Made by a program: the position numbers and the translations under genes. Source: Variovorax paradoxus (GTDB lineage: Bacteria > Pseudomonadota > Gammaproteobacteria > Burkholderiales > Burkholderiaceae_C). Taken from it: a stretch of DNA of 64,000 bases. The notes below the pieces were generated by a model. It was not told the DNA's origin and made no database searches. It saw only the letters and a list, made by a program, of their open reading frames with translations. Shown here in pieces: positions 16,812-28,284 of the stretch. How positions within the stretch are numbered: the first letter of the stretch is position 1; every line of letters begins with the position of its first letter. The stretch is taken from NCBI RefSeq assembly GCF_030815975.1, contig NZ_JAUSXL010000002.1, positions 4,824,501 to 4,888,500 of the forward strand. Reading direction: 5' to 3'.

Positions 16812-17048
16812 TTATTTGTCGTCGAGACGCGAGCGCACGTAGATGAGCACGAAGCCCACGAGGGCGACCACGCCGCCGGGCACGGCCATCGACCAGCCGA
16901 GCGCCGGCTCGGTGCGGCCCGTGGCAATGCCGAGAATCACGAGAAACAGGCCGCCATAGATCAGGATCCAGATCCACTTCTCGAGCCGCGCATGCGGCTT
17001 CGGCGGCTTGACGGGGTTGGGCGGGTTGTTGGGGGCGGCGTTGGCCAT
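16812..17048 (-). CDS. Small two-helix membrane protein, function unknown
   Basis: 78 residues. A proline-rich N-terminus (about NAAPNNPPNPVKPPKPHARLE, residues 2-22) is followed by two hydrophobic segments, roughly WIWILIYGGLFLVILGIA (25-42) and MAVPGGVVALVGFVLIYV (53-70), ending RSRLDDK. The ATG is two bases after the TGA of the acyl-CoA dehydrogenase gene, so translation is probably coupled. I recognise no characterised family. The position suggests a membrane accessory of the dehydrogenase or electron transfer, but that is only inference. Confidence 0.75.
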   Translation of the reverse strand: MANAAPNNPPNPVKPPKPHARLEKWIWILIYGGLFLVILGIATGRTEPALGWSMAVPGGVVALVGFVLIYVRSRLDDK

Positions 17049-17050
17049 TG

Positions 17051-18958
<1,908 letters not shown>

Positions 18959-19046
18959 GATCGGATCTTGATGTTGAGGCTACCGACTTCGACCGGTCGC
19001 GCTCGTCGGCCGGCGAAGCCAGGCCCGTTCGTGAAACACCGCGGAA

Positions 19047-19085
19047 CCGGCTTTGCCGGGCCGCCGGTGTTGCCCCCGGAAGGGG
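19047..19085. repeat. Intergenic hairpins between acyl-CoA dehydrogenase and thiolase genes
   Basis: The 178-base gap holds CCGGC-TTT-GCCGG (19047-19059) and CCCC-CGGAA-GGGG (about 19074-19086), within a G/C-rich tract that lacks an open frame of interest. It could be an attenuator, RNA-processing site or remnant of another interspersed repeat; no T-tract follows in either direction. Confidence 0.4.
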
Positions 19086-19136
19086 ATTGGCGGAGGCAAT
19101 ACGCAGTGTGGCAGTGCGCCGCAGACTGGGGGAGAG

Positions 19137-20312
19137 TCAAAGTACCTCGAACACGCCCGCAGCACCCATGCCGCCGCCAATGCACATCGTGACCAGCACC
19201 TTCTTCGCGCCGCGGCGCTTGCCTTCGATGAGCGCGTGACCCGTCAGGCGCTGGCCGCTCACGCCGTAGGGGTGGCCCACGGCGATGGCGCCGCCGTCCA
19301 CGTTCAGGCGGTCGCCCGGAATGCCGAGCTTGTCGCGGCAGTAGATCACCTGCACGGCAAAGGCTTCGTTCAGTTCCCACAGGTCGATGTCGTTGACCGT
19401 GAGGCCCAGGCGCTTGAGCACCTTCGGAATCGCGAAGACCGGGCCGATGCCCATTTCGTCGGGCTCGCAGCCGGCCACGGCAAAGCCGAGGAAGCGGCCG
19501 AGCGGCTTCAGGCCCTTCTGCTGCGCGTATTTCTCGTCGACCACCACGCACGCGCCGCCGCCGTCGGAGAACTGGCTGGCATTGCCGGCCGAAATGAGGC
19601 CGCCGGGCAGTGCCGGGCGGATGCCGCTGATGCCTTCCTTGGTGGTGCCGGCACGGATGCCCTCGTCGTTCTCGACCGTGACTTCCTTGGTGCGCAGGCC
19701 CATCACCGGGTCGGCCACGCCGGCCAGCACGGTGATCGGTGCGATCTCTTCCTTGAAGCGGCCGGCTTCCAACGCGGCGGTGGCCTTCTGCTGGCTGGCG
19801 GCGCCGTATTCGTCCATGGCGTCGCGGCCGATGTTGTAGCGCTTGGCCACCTGCTCGGCCGTCTGCAGCATGTTCCAGTAGATCTCGGGCTTGTGCTTCA
19901 CGAGCCAGGGGTCGGCCAGCATGTGCTTGTTGGCTTCGTTCTGCACACACGAGATGCTCTCGACGCCGCCGGCCACGTAGACCTCGCCCTCGCCCGCAAT
20001 GATGCGCTGCGCGGCGGTGGCAATGGTCTGCAGGCCCGAGGAGCAGAAGCGGTTGATCGTCATGCCCGAGGTGGTGACGGGACAGCCGGCGCGCAGTGCG
20101 ATCTGGCGCGCGATGTTGGAGCCGGTGGCGCCTTCGGGCGTGGCGCAGCCCATGATGACGTCGTCGACTTCGGCGGCTTCGATGCCGGCGCGCGAGATGG
20201 CGTGCTGCACCGCGTGGCCGCCGAGCGTGGCGCCGTGCGTCATGTTGAAGGCACCCTTCCAGCTCTTCGCGAGCGGCGTGCGGGCGGTGGAAACGATGAC
20301 GGCGCTGGTCAT
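19137..20312 (-). CDS. Acetyl-CoA acyltransferase / thiolase
   Basis: 391 residues, the standard thiolase length. The nucleophilic Cys is in [12 protein letters not shown] (about C90), the His/Asn site in NEAFAVQ (about 340), [10 protein letters not shown] replaces the usual GHPxGxxGAR, and the second active-site Cys is in [10 protein letters not shown] at the C-terminus. It performs thiolytic cleavage of 3-oxoacyl-CoA, or the reverse condensation. It is upstream of the acyl-CoA dehydrogenase and downstream of the M20 peptidase and FadB-type genes, so it supplies the final step of the same beta-oxidation operon. Confidence 0.95.
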   Translation of the reverse strand: MTSAVIVSTARTPLAKSWKGAFNMTHGATLGGHAVQHAISRAGIEAAEVDDVIMGCATPEGATGSNIARQIALRAGCPVTTSGMTINRFCSSGLQTIATAAQRIIAGEGEVYVAGGVESISCVQNEANKHMLADPWLVKHKPEIYWNMLQTAEQVAKRYNIGRDAMDEYGAASQQKATAALEAGRFKEEIAPITVLAGVADPVMGLRTKEVTVENDEGIRAGTTKEGISGIRPALPGGLISAGNASQFSDGGGACVVVDEKYAQQKGLKPLGRFLGFAVAGCEPDEMGIGPVFAIPKVLKRLGLTVNDIDLWELNEAFAVQVIYCRDKLGIPGDRLNVDGGAIAVGHPYGVSGQRLTGHALIEGKRRGAKKVLVTMCIGGGMGAAGVFEVL

Positions 20313-20355
20313 GGTGAGGTCCTTTGAAGATGGAAGGGAAAGAGGGTTGTGGTCG

Positions 20356-21831
20356 TCATTGCGCCGGCGCAGCGTTGCCGTTGCGCAGGAGCTGGTGATA
20401 GAAGCCGATCATCTCGCCGTAGTTGGCGATGGAGACGCGCTCGTTGTTGCCATGGAAGCGCGCAAGGTCCTCGCCCTTCATGCGCAGCGGCGAGAAGCGG
20501 TAGACCGCGTCGCTCACGAGGCTGAAGTGGCGCGAATCGGTGGCAGCCGTCATGAGGCCGGGCGCGACAACCACGTCGGGGAACGACTGGCGCACCGCCT
20601 GCTGGATCGCGCGATAGCCCGTGCTGTCGGTCGGCGACACGGGCGACGGCTCCGAGTTGCCGGGATAGCGCTTGATCTTGATCTCGTCGTTGCCAAGGCT
20701 CTTGCGCAGGTGCGCTTCCACGCCGTCAATGGTGTCACCCGGCAGGATGCGGAAGTTGACCGCAGCCTCGGCGCGGCCGGGCAGCACGTTGTCCTTGTTG
20801 CCGGCGCGCACGATGGTGAGCGCCGTGGTCGTACGCAGCATCGCGTTGCTGCTCGGGCTTTTTTCGAGTTGGCCGCGCACCAGCGGTTCGGTGAGCCACA
20901 GGTTGGAGAGCATCACGCGGTTCACCCCGCTCATCTCGGGCGCGAGCGCGCCGAACATCTGCGCGGCCACGCCGCGGATGCCACCGGGCATCGGCGTGGC
21001 TTCGAGCCGCGCAAGCGCCGCGCTCATGCTGCCGATGGCGCTGTGTTGCGGCGGCATCGACGAATGGCCGGGGGCGGTGTCGAGCGAAAGAAAGAAGGTG
21101 CCGTAGCCCTTCTCGGCCAGGCCGATCAGCGCCGCGGGCTTCGACAGGCCGGGCAGCACGCCGTCGAGCACCAGCAGGCCTTCGTCGAGCACCCAGTCGA
21201 GGCGCACATTGCGCGACTTGAGCAGTTCGGCAATGGGCAGCGCACCGCGCAGGCCGCTCACCTCTTCGTCGTCGCCCATCACGAGGTAGACGGTCTGCCT
21301 CGGCTGGAAGCCGCTCGCGACCAGCCGCTCGACGGCTTCCATCTGCGCGAACAGGTTGCTCTTGTTGTCGAGCGTGCCGCGGCCCCAGACGAAGCCGTCC
21401 TTGATCTCGCCTGCGAAGGGATCGACTGTCCAGGCCTTTTCGGTGCCCGGGGCGATCGGCACCATGTCCTGGTGCGCCATCAGCGCGACAGGCTTGGCGG
21501 AAGGATCGCTGCCGGCCCATGTGTAGAGCAGCGCCTTGTTGCCCACGACTTCCTTCTTGAGGATGGCGTGGACCTTCGGGTACTGCTGTTCGAGGTAGGC
21601 ATGCAGCTTGTCGAACTCGGCCGCGTTGGCGGCCGGATCGTCCAGGGCCGACACCGTGCGGAACGTGATCGCCGTGGACAGCCGCTTCGCGGCCGCCTGC
21701 AGGTCGATGTCCAGCTTGGGTGCGGGCGCCACTGCCAGCTGCTGCGATGGCGTGGTCCAGGTCTTGGCCGCCACGGCCGCCACCAGTGCCACAAGCACCA
21801 GCAGCAGCCCGAGAAAGATGCGTTTCAACAT
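20356..21831 (-). CDS. M20-family metallopeptidase with N-terminal membrane anchor
   Basis: 491 residues. One N-terminal hydrophobic segment (about [19 protein letters not shown], residues 7-25) is a signal anchor. The catalytic part follows the carboxypeptidase S/PM20D1 pattern: His and Asp in LMAHQDMVP (about 118), the bridging Asp in [10 protein letters not shown], Glu-Glu in MGDDEEVSG (about 180), and late His in [12 protein letters not shown]. Two zinc ions would cleave or form an amide bond. PM20D1 enzymes act on N-acyl amino acids, which would fit its position between FadB-type and thiolase genes, but that substrate is inference. Confidence 0.88.
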   Translation of the reverse strand: MLKRIFLGLLLVLVALVAAVAAKTWTTPSQQLAVAPAPKLDIDLQAAAKRLSTAITFRTVSALDDPAANAAEFDKLHAYLEQQYPKVHAILKKEVVGNKALLYTWAGSDPSAKPVALMAHQDMVPIAPGTEKAWTVDPFAGEIKDGFVWGRGTLDNKSNLFAQMEAVERLVASGFQPRQTVYLVMGDDEEVSGLRGALPIAELLKSRNVRLDWVLDEGLLVLDGVLPGLSKPAALIGLAEKGYGTFFLSLDTAPGHSSMPPQHSAIGSMSAALARLEATPMPGGIRGVAAQMFGALAPEMSGVNRVMLSNLWLTEPLVRGQLEKSPSSNAMLRTTTALTIVRAGNKDNVLPGRAEAAVNFRILPGDTIDGVEAHLRKSLGNDEIKIKRYPGNSEPSPVSPTDSTGYRAIQQAVRQSFPDVVVAPGLMTAATDSRHFSLVSDAVYRFSPLRMKGEDLARFHGNNERVSIANYGEMIGFYHQLLRNGNAAPAQ

Positions 21832-21854
21832 GGGCGGCCGGAGTCCCTTCGCGA

Positions 21855-23960
21855 TCAGCTGAACTGCTTGCCTTCTGCCACCAGCTTCTGGATCAGCGGC
21901 GCGGGCTGCCAGAACTCGGCATCGTCGCGCGGGTTGCGTGCAAAGCGCTTCATGGTTTCGGCCACGTTGTACAGGCCGACCTGCGATGCGTAGTGCATCG
22001 GGCCGCCGCGCCAGATCGGGAAGCCATAGCCGGTGAGGTACACCATGTCGATGTCGCCCGACTTCGAGGCAATGCCGTCCTCCAGGATGTGCGCGCCTTC
22101 GTTCACCAGGGCGTACACCAGGCGCTGCACGATCTCTTCGTCGGAAATCTTGCGCGGCGTGATGCCCAGTTCCTTGCGATGGTCCTCGATCATCTTGTTG
22201 ACGAGTTCCGATGGAATCGCGTCGCGCTTGCCAGCCTGGTAGTCGTACCACCCTGCCCCGGTCTTCTGGCCGAAGCGGCCCAGTTCGCAGAGCTTGTCGG
22301 CCGTGCGGCTGTACTTCATGTTGGGATGCTCGATGGCGCGCCGCTTGCGGATCGCCCAGCCGATGTCGTTGCCGGCCAGGTCGCCCATGCGGAACGGGCC
22401 CATGGCAAAGCCGAACTTCTCGATCGCCCTGTCGACCTGCTGCGGCGTGGCGCCCTCGTCGAGCAAAAAGCCCGCCTGGCGCGAGTACTGCTCGATCATG
22501 CGGTTGCCGATGAAGCCGTCGCACACGCCCGAGACCACGGCCGTCTTCTTGATCTTCTTGCCAATGTCCATGACCGTGGCCAGAACGTCCTTGGCTGTTG
22601 CTTTGCCGCGCACCACTTCGAGCAGCTTCATCACGTTGGCCGGGCTGAAGAAGTGCATGCCGACCACGTCCTGCGGGCGGTCGGTGAACGAGGCGATCTT
22701 GTCGACGTCGAGCGTCGAGGTGTTGGAAGCCAGGATCGCGCCCTTCTTTGCCACGCGGTCGAGTTCCTTGAACACCTTTTCCTTGACGCCGAGTTCCTCG
22801 AACACGGCTTCGATGATCAGGTCGGCGTCCTTCAGGTCGTCGTAGCTCAGCGTGGTGCTCAGGAGCGCCATGCGCTGCTCGTACTTGTCTTGCTTGAGCT
22901 TGCCCTTCTTGACCTGGGATTCGTAGTTCTTCTTGATGGTGGCAATGCCGCGGTCGAGCGCTTCCTGCTTCATCTCGAGAATCTTCACGGGGATGCCCGC
23001 ATTCAGGAAGTTCATCGAGATGCCGCCGCCCATGGTACCGGCGCCGATCACGCCCACCGACTTGATCTCGCGCTTGGGCGTGTCGTCGGGCACGTCGGGA
23101 ATCTTCGAGGCCGCGCGCTCGGCCATGAACAGGTGGCGCAGCGCCAGCGATTCGGGCGTGAACATCAGCGCGGTGAAGATCCGGCGCTCTTCGGCCATGC
23201 CTTCATCGAACTTCATCCGCGTGGCAGCCTGCACCGCATCGACGCACTTGAGCGGCGCCGGATAGTTCTTCGACATGCCGCCCACCATGTTCCTCGCGAA
23301 CTGGAAGTAGGCATCGCCCTGCGGGTGCTTGCAGGGCAGGTTGCGCACCAGCGGCAATGCGTCGCCGCTCTTGCCCGCGACGCTCTTGGCGAATGCAACG
23401 GCTTCCTCGAACACCGATTCGGGCGAAGCCGCGAGCTGGTCGAACAGCTTCTGGCCCGGCAGGCCGGCCAGCAGTTCGCTCTTGACGGGCTCGCCGCTCA
23501 CGATCATGTTGAGCGCGGTTTCCACGCCCAGCACGCGCGGCAGGCGCTGCGTGCCGCCGGCGCCGGGAATCAGGCCCAGCTTGACCTCGGGCAGCGCAAT
23601 GCTGGTGCCGGGAGCCGCCACGCGGTAGTGGCAACCGAGCGCCAGCTCGAGGCCGCCGCCCATGCACACCGAATGGATCGCCGCGACGATCGGCTTCGGC
23701 GAAGCCTCGAGCGCGAGGATCACGCTCAGCAGGTTGGGCTCCTGCAGCGCCTTGGGCGTGCCGAATTCCTTGATGTCCGCGCCGCCCGAGAACGCCTTGC
23801 CGGCGCCGGTGATGACGATGGCCTTGACGGCATCATCGGCATTGGCCTTTGCGAGCCCATCGGTGATGCCGATGCGGGTCGAGAAACCGAGGCCGTTGAC
23901 CGGAGGGTTGGCCAGTGTGATCACGGCGACATCGCCGAGCACTTTGTATTCAGCCGTCAT
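21855..23960 (-). CDS. Bifunctional enoyl-CoA hydratase / 3-hydroxyacyl-CoA dehydrogenase (FadB/FadJ type)
   Basis: 701 residues. The N-terminal crotonase half has [10 protein letters not shown] near 58-67 (oxyanion loop) and [19 protein letters not shown] near 123-141 with catalytic Glu. The NAD-binding half starts near 298 with [20 protein letters not shown], followed by ASNTSTLDV and [16 protein letters not shown] with catalytic His. It hydrates enoyl-CoA and oxidises the 3-hydroxyacyl-CoA. It is the first gene of the minus-strand acyl-CoA series; the promoter should lie in 23961-24112. No FadA is fused, but a thiolase gene lies two genes downstream. Confidence 0.94.
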   Translation of the reverse strand: MTAEYKVLGDVAVITLANPPVNGLGFSTRIGITDGLAKANADDAVKAIVITGAGKAFSGGADIKEFGTPKALQEPNLLSVILALEASPKPIVAAIHSVCMGGGLELALGCHYRVAAPGTSIALPEVKLGLIPGAGGTQRLPRVLGVETALNMIVSGEPVKSELLAGLPGQKLFDQLAASPESVFEEAVAFAKSVAGKSGDALPLVRNLPCKHPQGDAYFQFARNMVGGMSKNYPAPLKCVDAVQAATRMKFDEGMAEERRIFTALMFTPESLALRHLFMAERAASKIPDVPDDTPKREIKSVGVIGAGTMGGGISMNFLNAGIPVKILEMKQEALDRGIATIKKNYESQVKKGKLKQDKYEQRMALLSTTLSYDDLKDADLIIEAVFEELGVKEKVFKELDRVAKKGAILASNTSTLDVDKIASFTDRPQDVVGMHFFSPANVMKLLEVVRGKATAKDVLATVMDIGKKIKKTAVVSGVCDGFIGNRMIEQYSRQAGFLLDEGATPQQVDRAIEKFGFAMGPFRMGDLAGNDIGWAIRKRRAIEHPNMKYSRTADKLCELGRFGQKTGAGWYDYQAGKRDAIPSELVNKMIEDHRKELGITPRKISDEEIVQRLVYALVNEGAHILEDGIASKSGDIDMVYLTGYGFPIWRGGPMHYASQVGLYNVAETMKRFARNPRDDAEFWQPAPLIQKLVAEGKQFS

Positions 23961-23980
23961 GCTGCGTTCCTTGGTGTGTG

Positions 23981-24015
23981 AAGAAAAAGAAGAAAAAGCA
24001 CGAGTGTTCTTTTTC
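23981..24015 (-). terminator. Possible weak terminator between livF and the fadB-type gene
   Basis: On the minus strand GAAAAAG-AACACTCGTG-CTTTTTC is followed by a TTCTTTTTCTTC tract. The stem is A/T-rich and weak. It shares AACACTCG plus a T-rich tail with the strong terminator at 28221-28258. It could end liv transcription or be a leader element of the next operon. Confidence 0.4.
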
Positions 24016-24112
24016 GAGGGATTCTAGGCGTTTGGCGCGGCGCAACAATGGCACGCAGTCGCTGTCGGGACAAGAGGATCCGGGGCGCGGCCCGAATCCC
24101 TGGAGGGCTTCT

Positions 24113-24808
24113 TCAGACCTCTAGCCACTCTTTGCGGGTGGCGGCGTCGGCGCGCAGGCTGTCGGGGGTGCCATCGAACACGATGCTGCCATGGCCCATG
24201 ACGAGCGCGCGGTCGGAGATCTGCATCGCGATGGTCAGCTTCTGCTCGATCAGCAGCACCGAGATGCCCTTGTCCTTGAGCGTCTTCAGGTACTGCCCCA
24301 CCAGTTCGACGATCTTGGGCGCGAGGCCTTCGGTCGGCTCGTCGATCATGATCAGGTCGGGGTCGCCCATGAGGGTGCGGCACAGCGTGAGCATCTGCTG
24401 CTCGCCGCCCGAGAGCACGCCGGCCTCGGTGTGCTGGCGTTCCTTCAGGCGCGGGAACATGGCGTACATGTCGTCGAACTGCCAGCGGCTTCCCTTGCCC
24501 GAGCCTTTCTGGCCCAGCAGCAGGTTCTGGTGCACCGTGAGCTTGGGAAAGATGTCGCGGTTCTCGGGCACGTAGCCGATGCCCAGGTGCGCGATCTCGT
24601 AGGCCTTCCGGCGCAGGATGTCCTGGTCCTTCCAGCGCAGCGTGCCCTCGGCATGCACCAGGCCCATGATGGCCTTGGCGGTGGTCGAGCGCCCCGAGCC
24701 ATTGCGGCCCAGCAGCGCGACGATTTCGCCCGCGCCGACGTTGAAGGAAACGCCATGCAGCACATGGCTCTTGCCGTAGTAGGCGTGGATGTCGTGAAGC
24801 TTCAGCAT
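24113..24808 (-). CDS. livF: Branched-chain-type ABC transporter ATP-binding protein LivF
   Basis: 231 residues, usual LivF length. The Walker A region reads GRNGSGRSTT (about 34-43), where the invariant lysine is replaced by arginine. The signature is LSGGEQQMLTLCRTL (about 137), Walker B is DLIMIDEPTEGLAP (about 158) and the H-loop position is occupied by Gln in LLIEQKLTIA, as in LivF proteins. It powers import together with LivG. A 349-base gap with repeat copy 4 separates it from livG, while the other liv genes are tightly spaced. The ligand may be an aromatic or aliphatic acid rather than leucine, given the adjacent acyl-CoA ligase (inference). Confidence 0.92.
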   Translation of the reverse strand: MLKLHDIHAYYGKSHVLHGVSFNVGAGEIVALLGRNGSGRSTTAKAIMGLVHAEGTLRWKDQDILRRKAYEIAHLGIGYVPENRDIFPKLTVHQNLLLGQKGSGKGSRWQFDDMYAMFPRLKERQHTEAGVLSGGEQQMLTLCRTLMGDPDLIMIDEPTEGLAPKIVELVGQYLKTLKDKGISVLLIEQKLTIAMQISDRALVMGHGSIVFDGTPDSLRADAATRKEWLEV

Positions 24809-24811
24809 GTC

Positions 24812-24875
24812 AGTTGTTTCGCGGCGCGTTGTTGTTGCGGGTTGCTTGTGTTCGGGCGCTCTTGTTCAGGGCGCG
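24812..24875 (-). repeat. Decaying short tandem units between repeat copy 4 and the livF start
   Basis: Read on the minus strand: GCGCCCTGAACAAGA, GCGCCCGAACACAA, GCAACCCGCAACAACAAC, GCGCCGCGAAACAACTGAC, then the livF ATG. The unit nearest the element is best preserved. Confidence 0.6.
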
Positions 24876-25120
24876 TGCACAGGCCACCGGGTACTCCCCT
24901 CCGCGAATGTCCCCCGCCTTCGGCTCCTCCTTGATTTCGCTGCGGGGAGCACCCGATGCCCTGTGCACCTGGGCACGCTGCTGGTGTACAGCCGATCAAC
25001 GACCGCTCTGCATAACGATCCCGCTGATGGGGTGCCTTGCGCAGCGAAATCAAGGAGGAGGCCGCAGGCCGGGGGACATTCGCGGAGCAAGGTACCCCGT
25101 CGGCGGGAGCGCGCCCTGAA
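24862..25120 (-). repeat. 260-bp double-hairpin interspersed repeat, copy 4
   Basis: Same orientation as copy 3. The GTGCAC-bounded hairpin spans about 24874-24968. The other hairpin runs from CGATCCCG (25016-25023) to CGGGAGCG (25104-25111), with one mismatch in the closing helix, intermediate between copies 1 and 3. Ends are TTGTTCAGGGCGCG and GCGCCCTGAA. It is inserted between livG and livF of a transporter operon; the gap contains no gene. Confidence 0.85.
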
Positions 25121-25157
25121 TGACCCACAACGCGGCGCAAAGAAAAGCAGATTGTCA

Positions 25158-25934
25158 TCAGTGCCCCGCCCCCTGCGCGTCTGCGACCGAAGACCCCAGA
25201 TAGGCCTCCTGCACCCGCGCATTGGCGCGAACCGCCGCCGGCGTGTCGAAGGCGATGACCTCGCCATACACCACCACCGCGATCTTGTCGGCCAGCCCGA
25301 AGACCACGCCCATGTCGTGCTCGACTGTCAGCAGCGTCTTGCCGACCGTGACGTGTTTGATGAGCGAGATGAAGTGCGCCGTCTCGGTCTTGCTCATGCC
25401 CGCCGTGGGCTCGTCCAGAAGAATGACGCCCGCACCGCCGGCAATGGTCACGCCGATCTCCAGCGCACGCTGCTCCGCATAGGTGAGGTTCACCGCGTGC
25501 ACGTCGCGCTTGCGCTGCAGGCCGATCTGCTTGATGAGCTCTTCGGTGCGCGCGTTGGCGTCGTCCAGGTTCGAGAGAAAGCGCAGGAAGGTGTAGCGGT
25601 AGCCCAGGCTCCACAGCACGCCGCAGCGCAGGTTCTCGAACACGCTGAGCTTCGGGAAGATGTTGGTGATCTGGAAACTGCGCGACAGGCCCAGCCGGTT
25701 GATCTCGTAGGGCTTCTTGCCGTCGATGCGCTGGCCGTTCAGCAGCACCTCGCCGCTGGTGGGTGCGAGCCGCCCGCTGATCAGGTTGAACAGCGTCGAC
25801 TTGCCCGCCCCGTTGGGGCCGATGATCGCCACGCGCTCCCCGGCCTTCACGGCCAGGTCCACGCCGCGGATGATCTCGGTCTTGCCGAAATTCTTGCGCA
25901 GCGCCTTCATTTCCAATGCGTATTGCGCGCTCAT
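25158..25934 (-). CDS. livG: Branched-chain-type ABC transporter ATP-binding protein LivG
   Basis: 258 residues. Canonical Walker A GPNGAGKSTLFNLISG (about 40-55), LivG-specific RSFQITNIFPKLSVFENL near 93, signature TYAEQRALEIGVTIAGGAG near 152 (LSYGEQR-type, here LTYAEQR), Walker B VILLDEPTAGMS near 172 and H-loop TVEHDMGVVFGLADK near 205. It pairs with LivF. The start codon overlaps the livM stop (TAATG), implying translational coupling. It lies downstream of livH and livM in the minus-strand operon. Confidence 0.94.
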   Translation of the reverse strand: MSAQYALEMKALRKNFGKTEIIRGVDLAVKAGERVAIIGPNGAGKSTLFNLISGRLAPTSGEVLLNGQRIDGKKPYEINRLGLSRSFQITNIFPKLSVFENLRCGVLWSLGYRYTFLRFLSNLDDANARTEELIKQIGLQRKRDVHAVNLTYAEQRALEIGVTIAGGAGVILLDEPTAGMSKTETAHFISLIKHVTVGKTLLTVEHDMGVVFGLADKIAVVVYGEVIAFDTPAAVRANARVQEAYLGSSVADAQGAGH

Positions 25935-27244
25935 TACGCAGCCTCCCGGCGCTTGATTTCTGCTTCGATCTCTTCCTGCGCCTGGCCCCAGACACGCACG
26001 AAGCGGCGCCGCGCTACCTCGAGTGCAGCCACGCCCACGGCCAGGATGGCGGCGGCGCCGAGCCAGCTTGCCGTGCCCGAGGTGTCGAGCGTCACGCCGA
26101 AGAAGTTCAGGTTGGGCCCGAGCGCCGAGTTGAGCTGGATGTGATAGATCATCTCGATCAGCGCGGCCGCGCCCACCACCACCGGCACCAGCGCCACAGC
26201 CAGCGCGATGTACAGCAGCCAGAAGCGGTCGAACTTGCCGAACTTGGCAACCCGCAGGTTCATCATCACCAGGCTGGCGATGCCGCCGGGCGCGAACATC
26301 ACCATGAACACGAACACCAGGCCGAAATAGAGCTGCCAGGCCTTGGAGAGTTCGGACAGCAGGATCGAGGCGAACACCAGCAGCACCGCGCCGATGATCG
26401 GCCCGAAGAAGAACACCGCCCCGCCCAGGAAGGTGAACAGCAGGTAGCCGCCCGAGCGGATGGCGCTCAGGCTGTCGGCCGCGTTCACGATCTCGAAGTT
26501 GATCGACGCCAACCCGCCGCCAATGCCGGCGAAGAAGCCCGCAATGATGAACGCGAAATAGCGCACGCGCTGCGTGTTGTAGCCGATGAACTCCACGCGC
26601 TCCGGGTTGTCGCGCACCGCGTTCAGCATGCGGCCGAGCGGCGTGCCGGTGAAGGCATACATGAGCGCGGTGCAGACGAAGCAGTAGGCGGCGATCAGGT
26701 AGTACACCTGGATCTGCGAGCCGAAGTTGAAGCCGAAGAAGGTCGGGCCGTACACGCGGTCGGTGGTGATGCCGCCCTCGCCCCCGAAGAAGCTCGGGAA
26801 CATCAGCGCCATCGAGGCCACCAGTTCGCCGATGCCCATGGTGATCATCGCGAAGGTGGTGCCCGATTTCTTCGTCGTGACAAAGCCCAGCAGGATGGCA
26901 AAGAACATGCCGGCCAGGCCGCCCACCAGGGGAATGGCCACCAGCGGAATCTGCAGCCCGCCCTTGGCGCCCATGTTCATCGCGTGGATGGCAAGGAACG
27001 AGCCGAGCCCGACATACACGGCATGGCCGAAGCTCAGCATGCCGCCCTGCCCCAGCAGGATGTTGTAGCTCAGGCAGATGATGATCAGGTAGCCCATCTG
27101 CGAGAGCATGGTGAGCGCCAGGCTGCTCTTGAACAGCAGCGGCGAGACGATCAGCGCAATCGCGAACAGCGACCAGATCAAGAAGCGTCCGATGTTCCAG
27201 GGCTTGAAGCGGTAGTACTGCGTGGTTGTTGTGGCTGTTGTCAT
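25934..27244 (-). CDS. livM: Branched-chain-type ABC transporter permease LivM
   Basis: 436 residues, longer than many LivM proteins (about 330-420). About 10 hydrophobic helices. The conserved permease motif LSYNILLGQGGMLSFGHAVY lies near 57-76 and the coupling-helix region GTPLGRMLNAVRDNPERVEFIG near 200-221. After the last family helix an extra segment with two more hydrophobic stretches (about 345-410) and a charged tail (EEIEAEIKRREAA) is added. It lies 4 bases after livH and overlaps livG by one base. Confidence 0.92.
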   Translation of the reverse strand: MTTATTTTQYYRFKPWNIGRFLIWSLFAIALIVSPLLFKSSLALTMLSQMGYLIIICLSYNILLGQGGMLSFGHAVYVGLGSFLAIHAMNMGAKGGLQIPLVAIPLVGGLAGMFFAILLGFVTTKKSGTTFAMITMGIGELVASMALMFPSFFGGEGGITTDRVYGPTFFGFNFGSQIQVYYLIAAYCFVCTALMYAFTGTPLGRMLNAVRDNPERVEFIGYNTQRVRYFAFIIAGFFAGIGGGLASINFEIVNAADSLSAIRSGGYLLFTFLGGAVFFFGPIIGAVLLVFASILLSELSKAWQLYFGLVFVFMVMFAPGGIASLVMMNLRVAKFGKFDRFWLLYIALAVALVPVVVGAAALIEMIYHIQLNSALGPNLNFFGVTLDTSGTASWLGAAAILAVGVAALEVARRRFVRVWGQAQEEIEAEIKRREAA

Positions 27245-27248
27245 GGCT

Positions 27249-28202
27249 TCAGTCCTCCCGGGTGCCGAGCAGGCCCTTGGGCCTGAAGATGAGGATCAGC
27301 ACCAGGAACAGGTACGGCAGGATCGGCGCGACCTGCGAGATCGTGAGCTTGAGCAGCTCGTAGCCGAAGGTCTGGTCGGTCACCGTGACGCCCAGCATCT
27401 GCAGGCCGCCGGCAAACGACTGGTCCATGGCCACCGCAAAGGTCTGGATGATGCCGATCAGCAGCGACGCCAGGAACGCGCCGGCCAGCGAGCCCATGCC
27501 GCCGACCACCACCACCACGAAGATGATCGAGCCCACCGAGGCCGCCATGGCGGGTTCGGTGACATAGGTGTTGCCGCCCACCACGCCCGCAAGGCCCGCG
27601 AGCGCGGCACCGCCACCGAACACCAGCATGAAGATGCGCGGCACGTTGTGCCCCAGCGCCTCGACCATGTCGGGGTGCTTGAGCGCCGCCTGGATCACCA
27701 GGCCGATGCGCGTGCGCGTGAGCAGCAGCCACACCGAGATGAGCATCAGCACCGCCACCAGCATGATGAACGAGCGCGACTTGGGAAACTGCGTGCCGTA
27801 CAGCGAGAACAGCGGGCCTTGCAATTGCGGCGGCAGGCCGTAGGGCACGGTCGAGCGCCCCCAGGCGAGCTGCACCAGTTCGAGAATCAGGTACGAAAGG
27901 CCGAAGGTCACCAGCAGTTCGGGCACGTGGCCGAACTTGTGGACCCGGCGCAGGCTGTAGCGCTCGAAGGCCGCGCCCAGGAGGCCCACCAGCAGCGGCG
28001 CAATGAAAAGCGCGGGCCAGAAGCCGATGATGCCCGAGAGCGTGTAGGCGATGTAGGCACCCAGCATGTAGAAGCTGGCATGCGCGAAGTTGAGCACGCC
28101 CATCATGCTGAAGATCAGCGTGAGGCCGGAGCTCAGCATGAACAGCAGCAGCCCGTAGCTGACGCCGTTGAGCAGCGAGATGACGAAGAATTCGACGTTC
28201 AT
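27249..28202 (-). CDS. livH: Branched-chain-type ABC transporter permease LivH
   Basis: 317 residues, about 8 helices. LLNGVSYGLLLFMLSSGLTLIFSMMGVLNFAHASFYMLGAY at residues 9-49 contains the LivH signature GLTLIF..G..NFAHG-type block. The coupling loop TRIGLVIQAALKHPDMVEALG is near 165-185, and VVGGMGSLAGAFLAS near 227. It forms the membrane channel with LivM. It is the first gene after the terminator that follows the second livK gene, so its expression probably depends on readthrough. Confidence 0.93.
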   Translation of the reverse strand: MNVEFFVISLLNGVSYGLLLFMLSSGLTLIFSMMGVLNFAHASFYMLGAYIAYTLSGIIGFWPALFIAPLLVGLLGAAFERYSLRRVHKFGHVPELLVTFGLSYLILELVQLAWGRSTVPYGLPPQLQGPLFSLYGTQFPKSRSFIMLVAVLMLISVWLLLTRTRIGLVIQAALKHPDMVEALGHNVPRIFMLVFGGGAALAGLAGVVGGNTYVTEPAMAASVGSIIFVVVVVGGMGSLAGAFLASLLIGIIQTFAVAMDQSFAGGLQMLGVTVTDQTFGYELLKLTISQVAPILPYLFLVLILIFRPKGLLGTRED

Positions 28203-28220
28203 CGGTCTTTCGTGTCAGGT

Positions 28221-28258
28221 AAAAAAAGAAAAAAGGCCCGAGTGTTGAAGTCGGGCCT
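28221..28258 (-). terminator. Rho-independent terminator/attenuator between livK2 and livH
   Basis: On the minus strand AGGCCCGA-CTTCAACAC-TCGGGCCT has an 8-base perfect stem followed directly by a run of T residues (TTTTTTCTTTTTTT). It lies 26 bases after the livK2 stop and 19 before the livH start, so it should make binding protein mRNA more abundant than permease mRNA. Confidence 0.88.
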
Positions 28259-28284
28259 GGACCGCTCGGCGCGCGATCAGGCGA

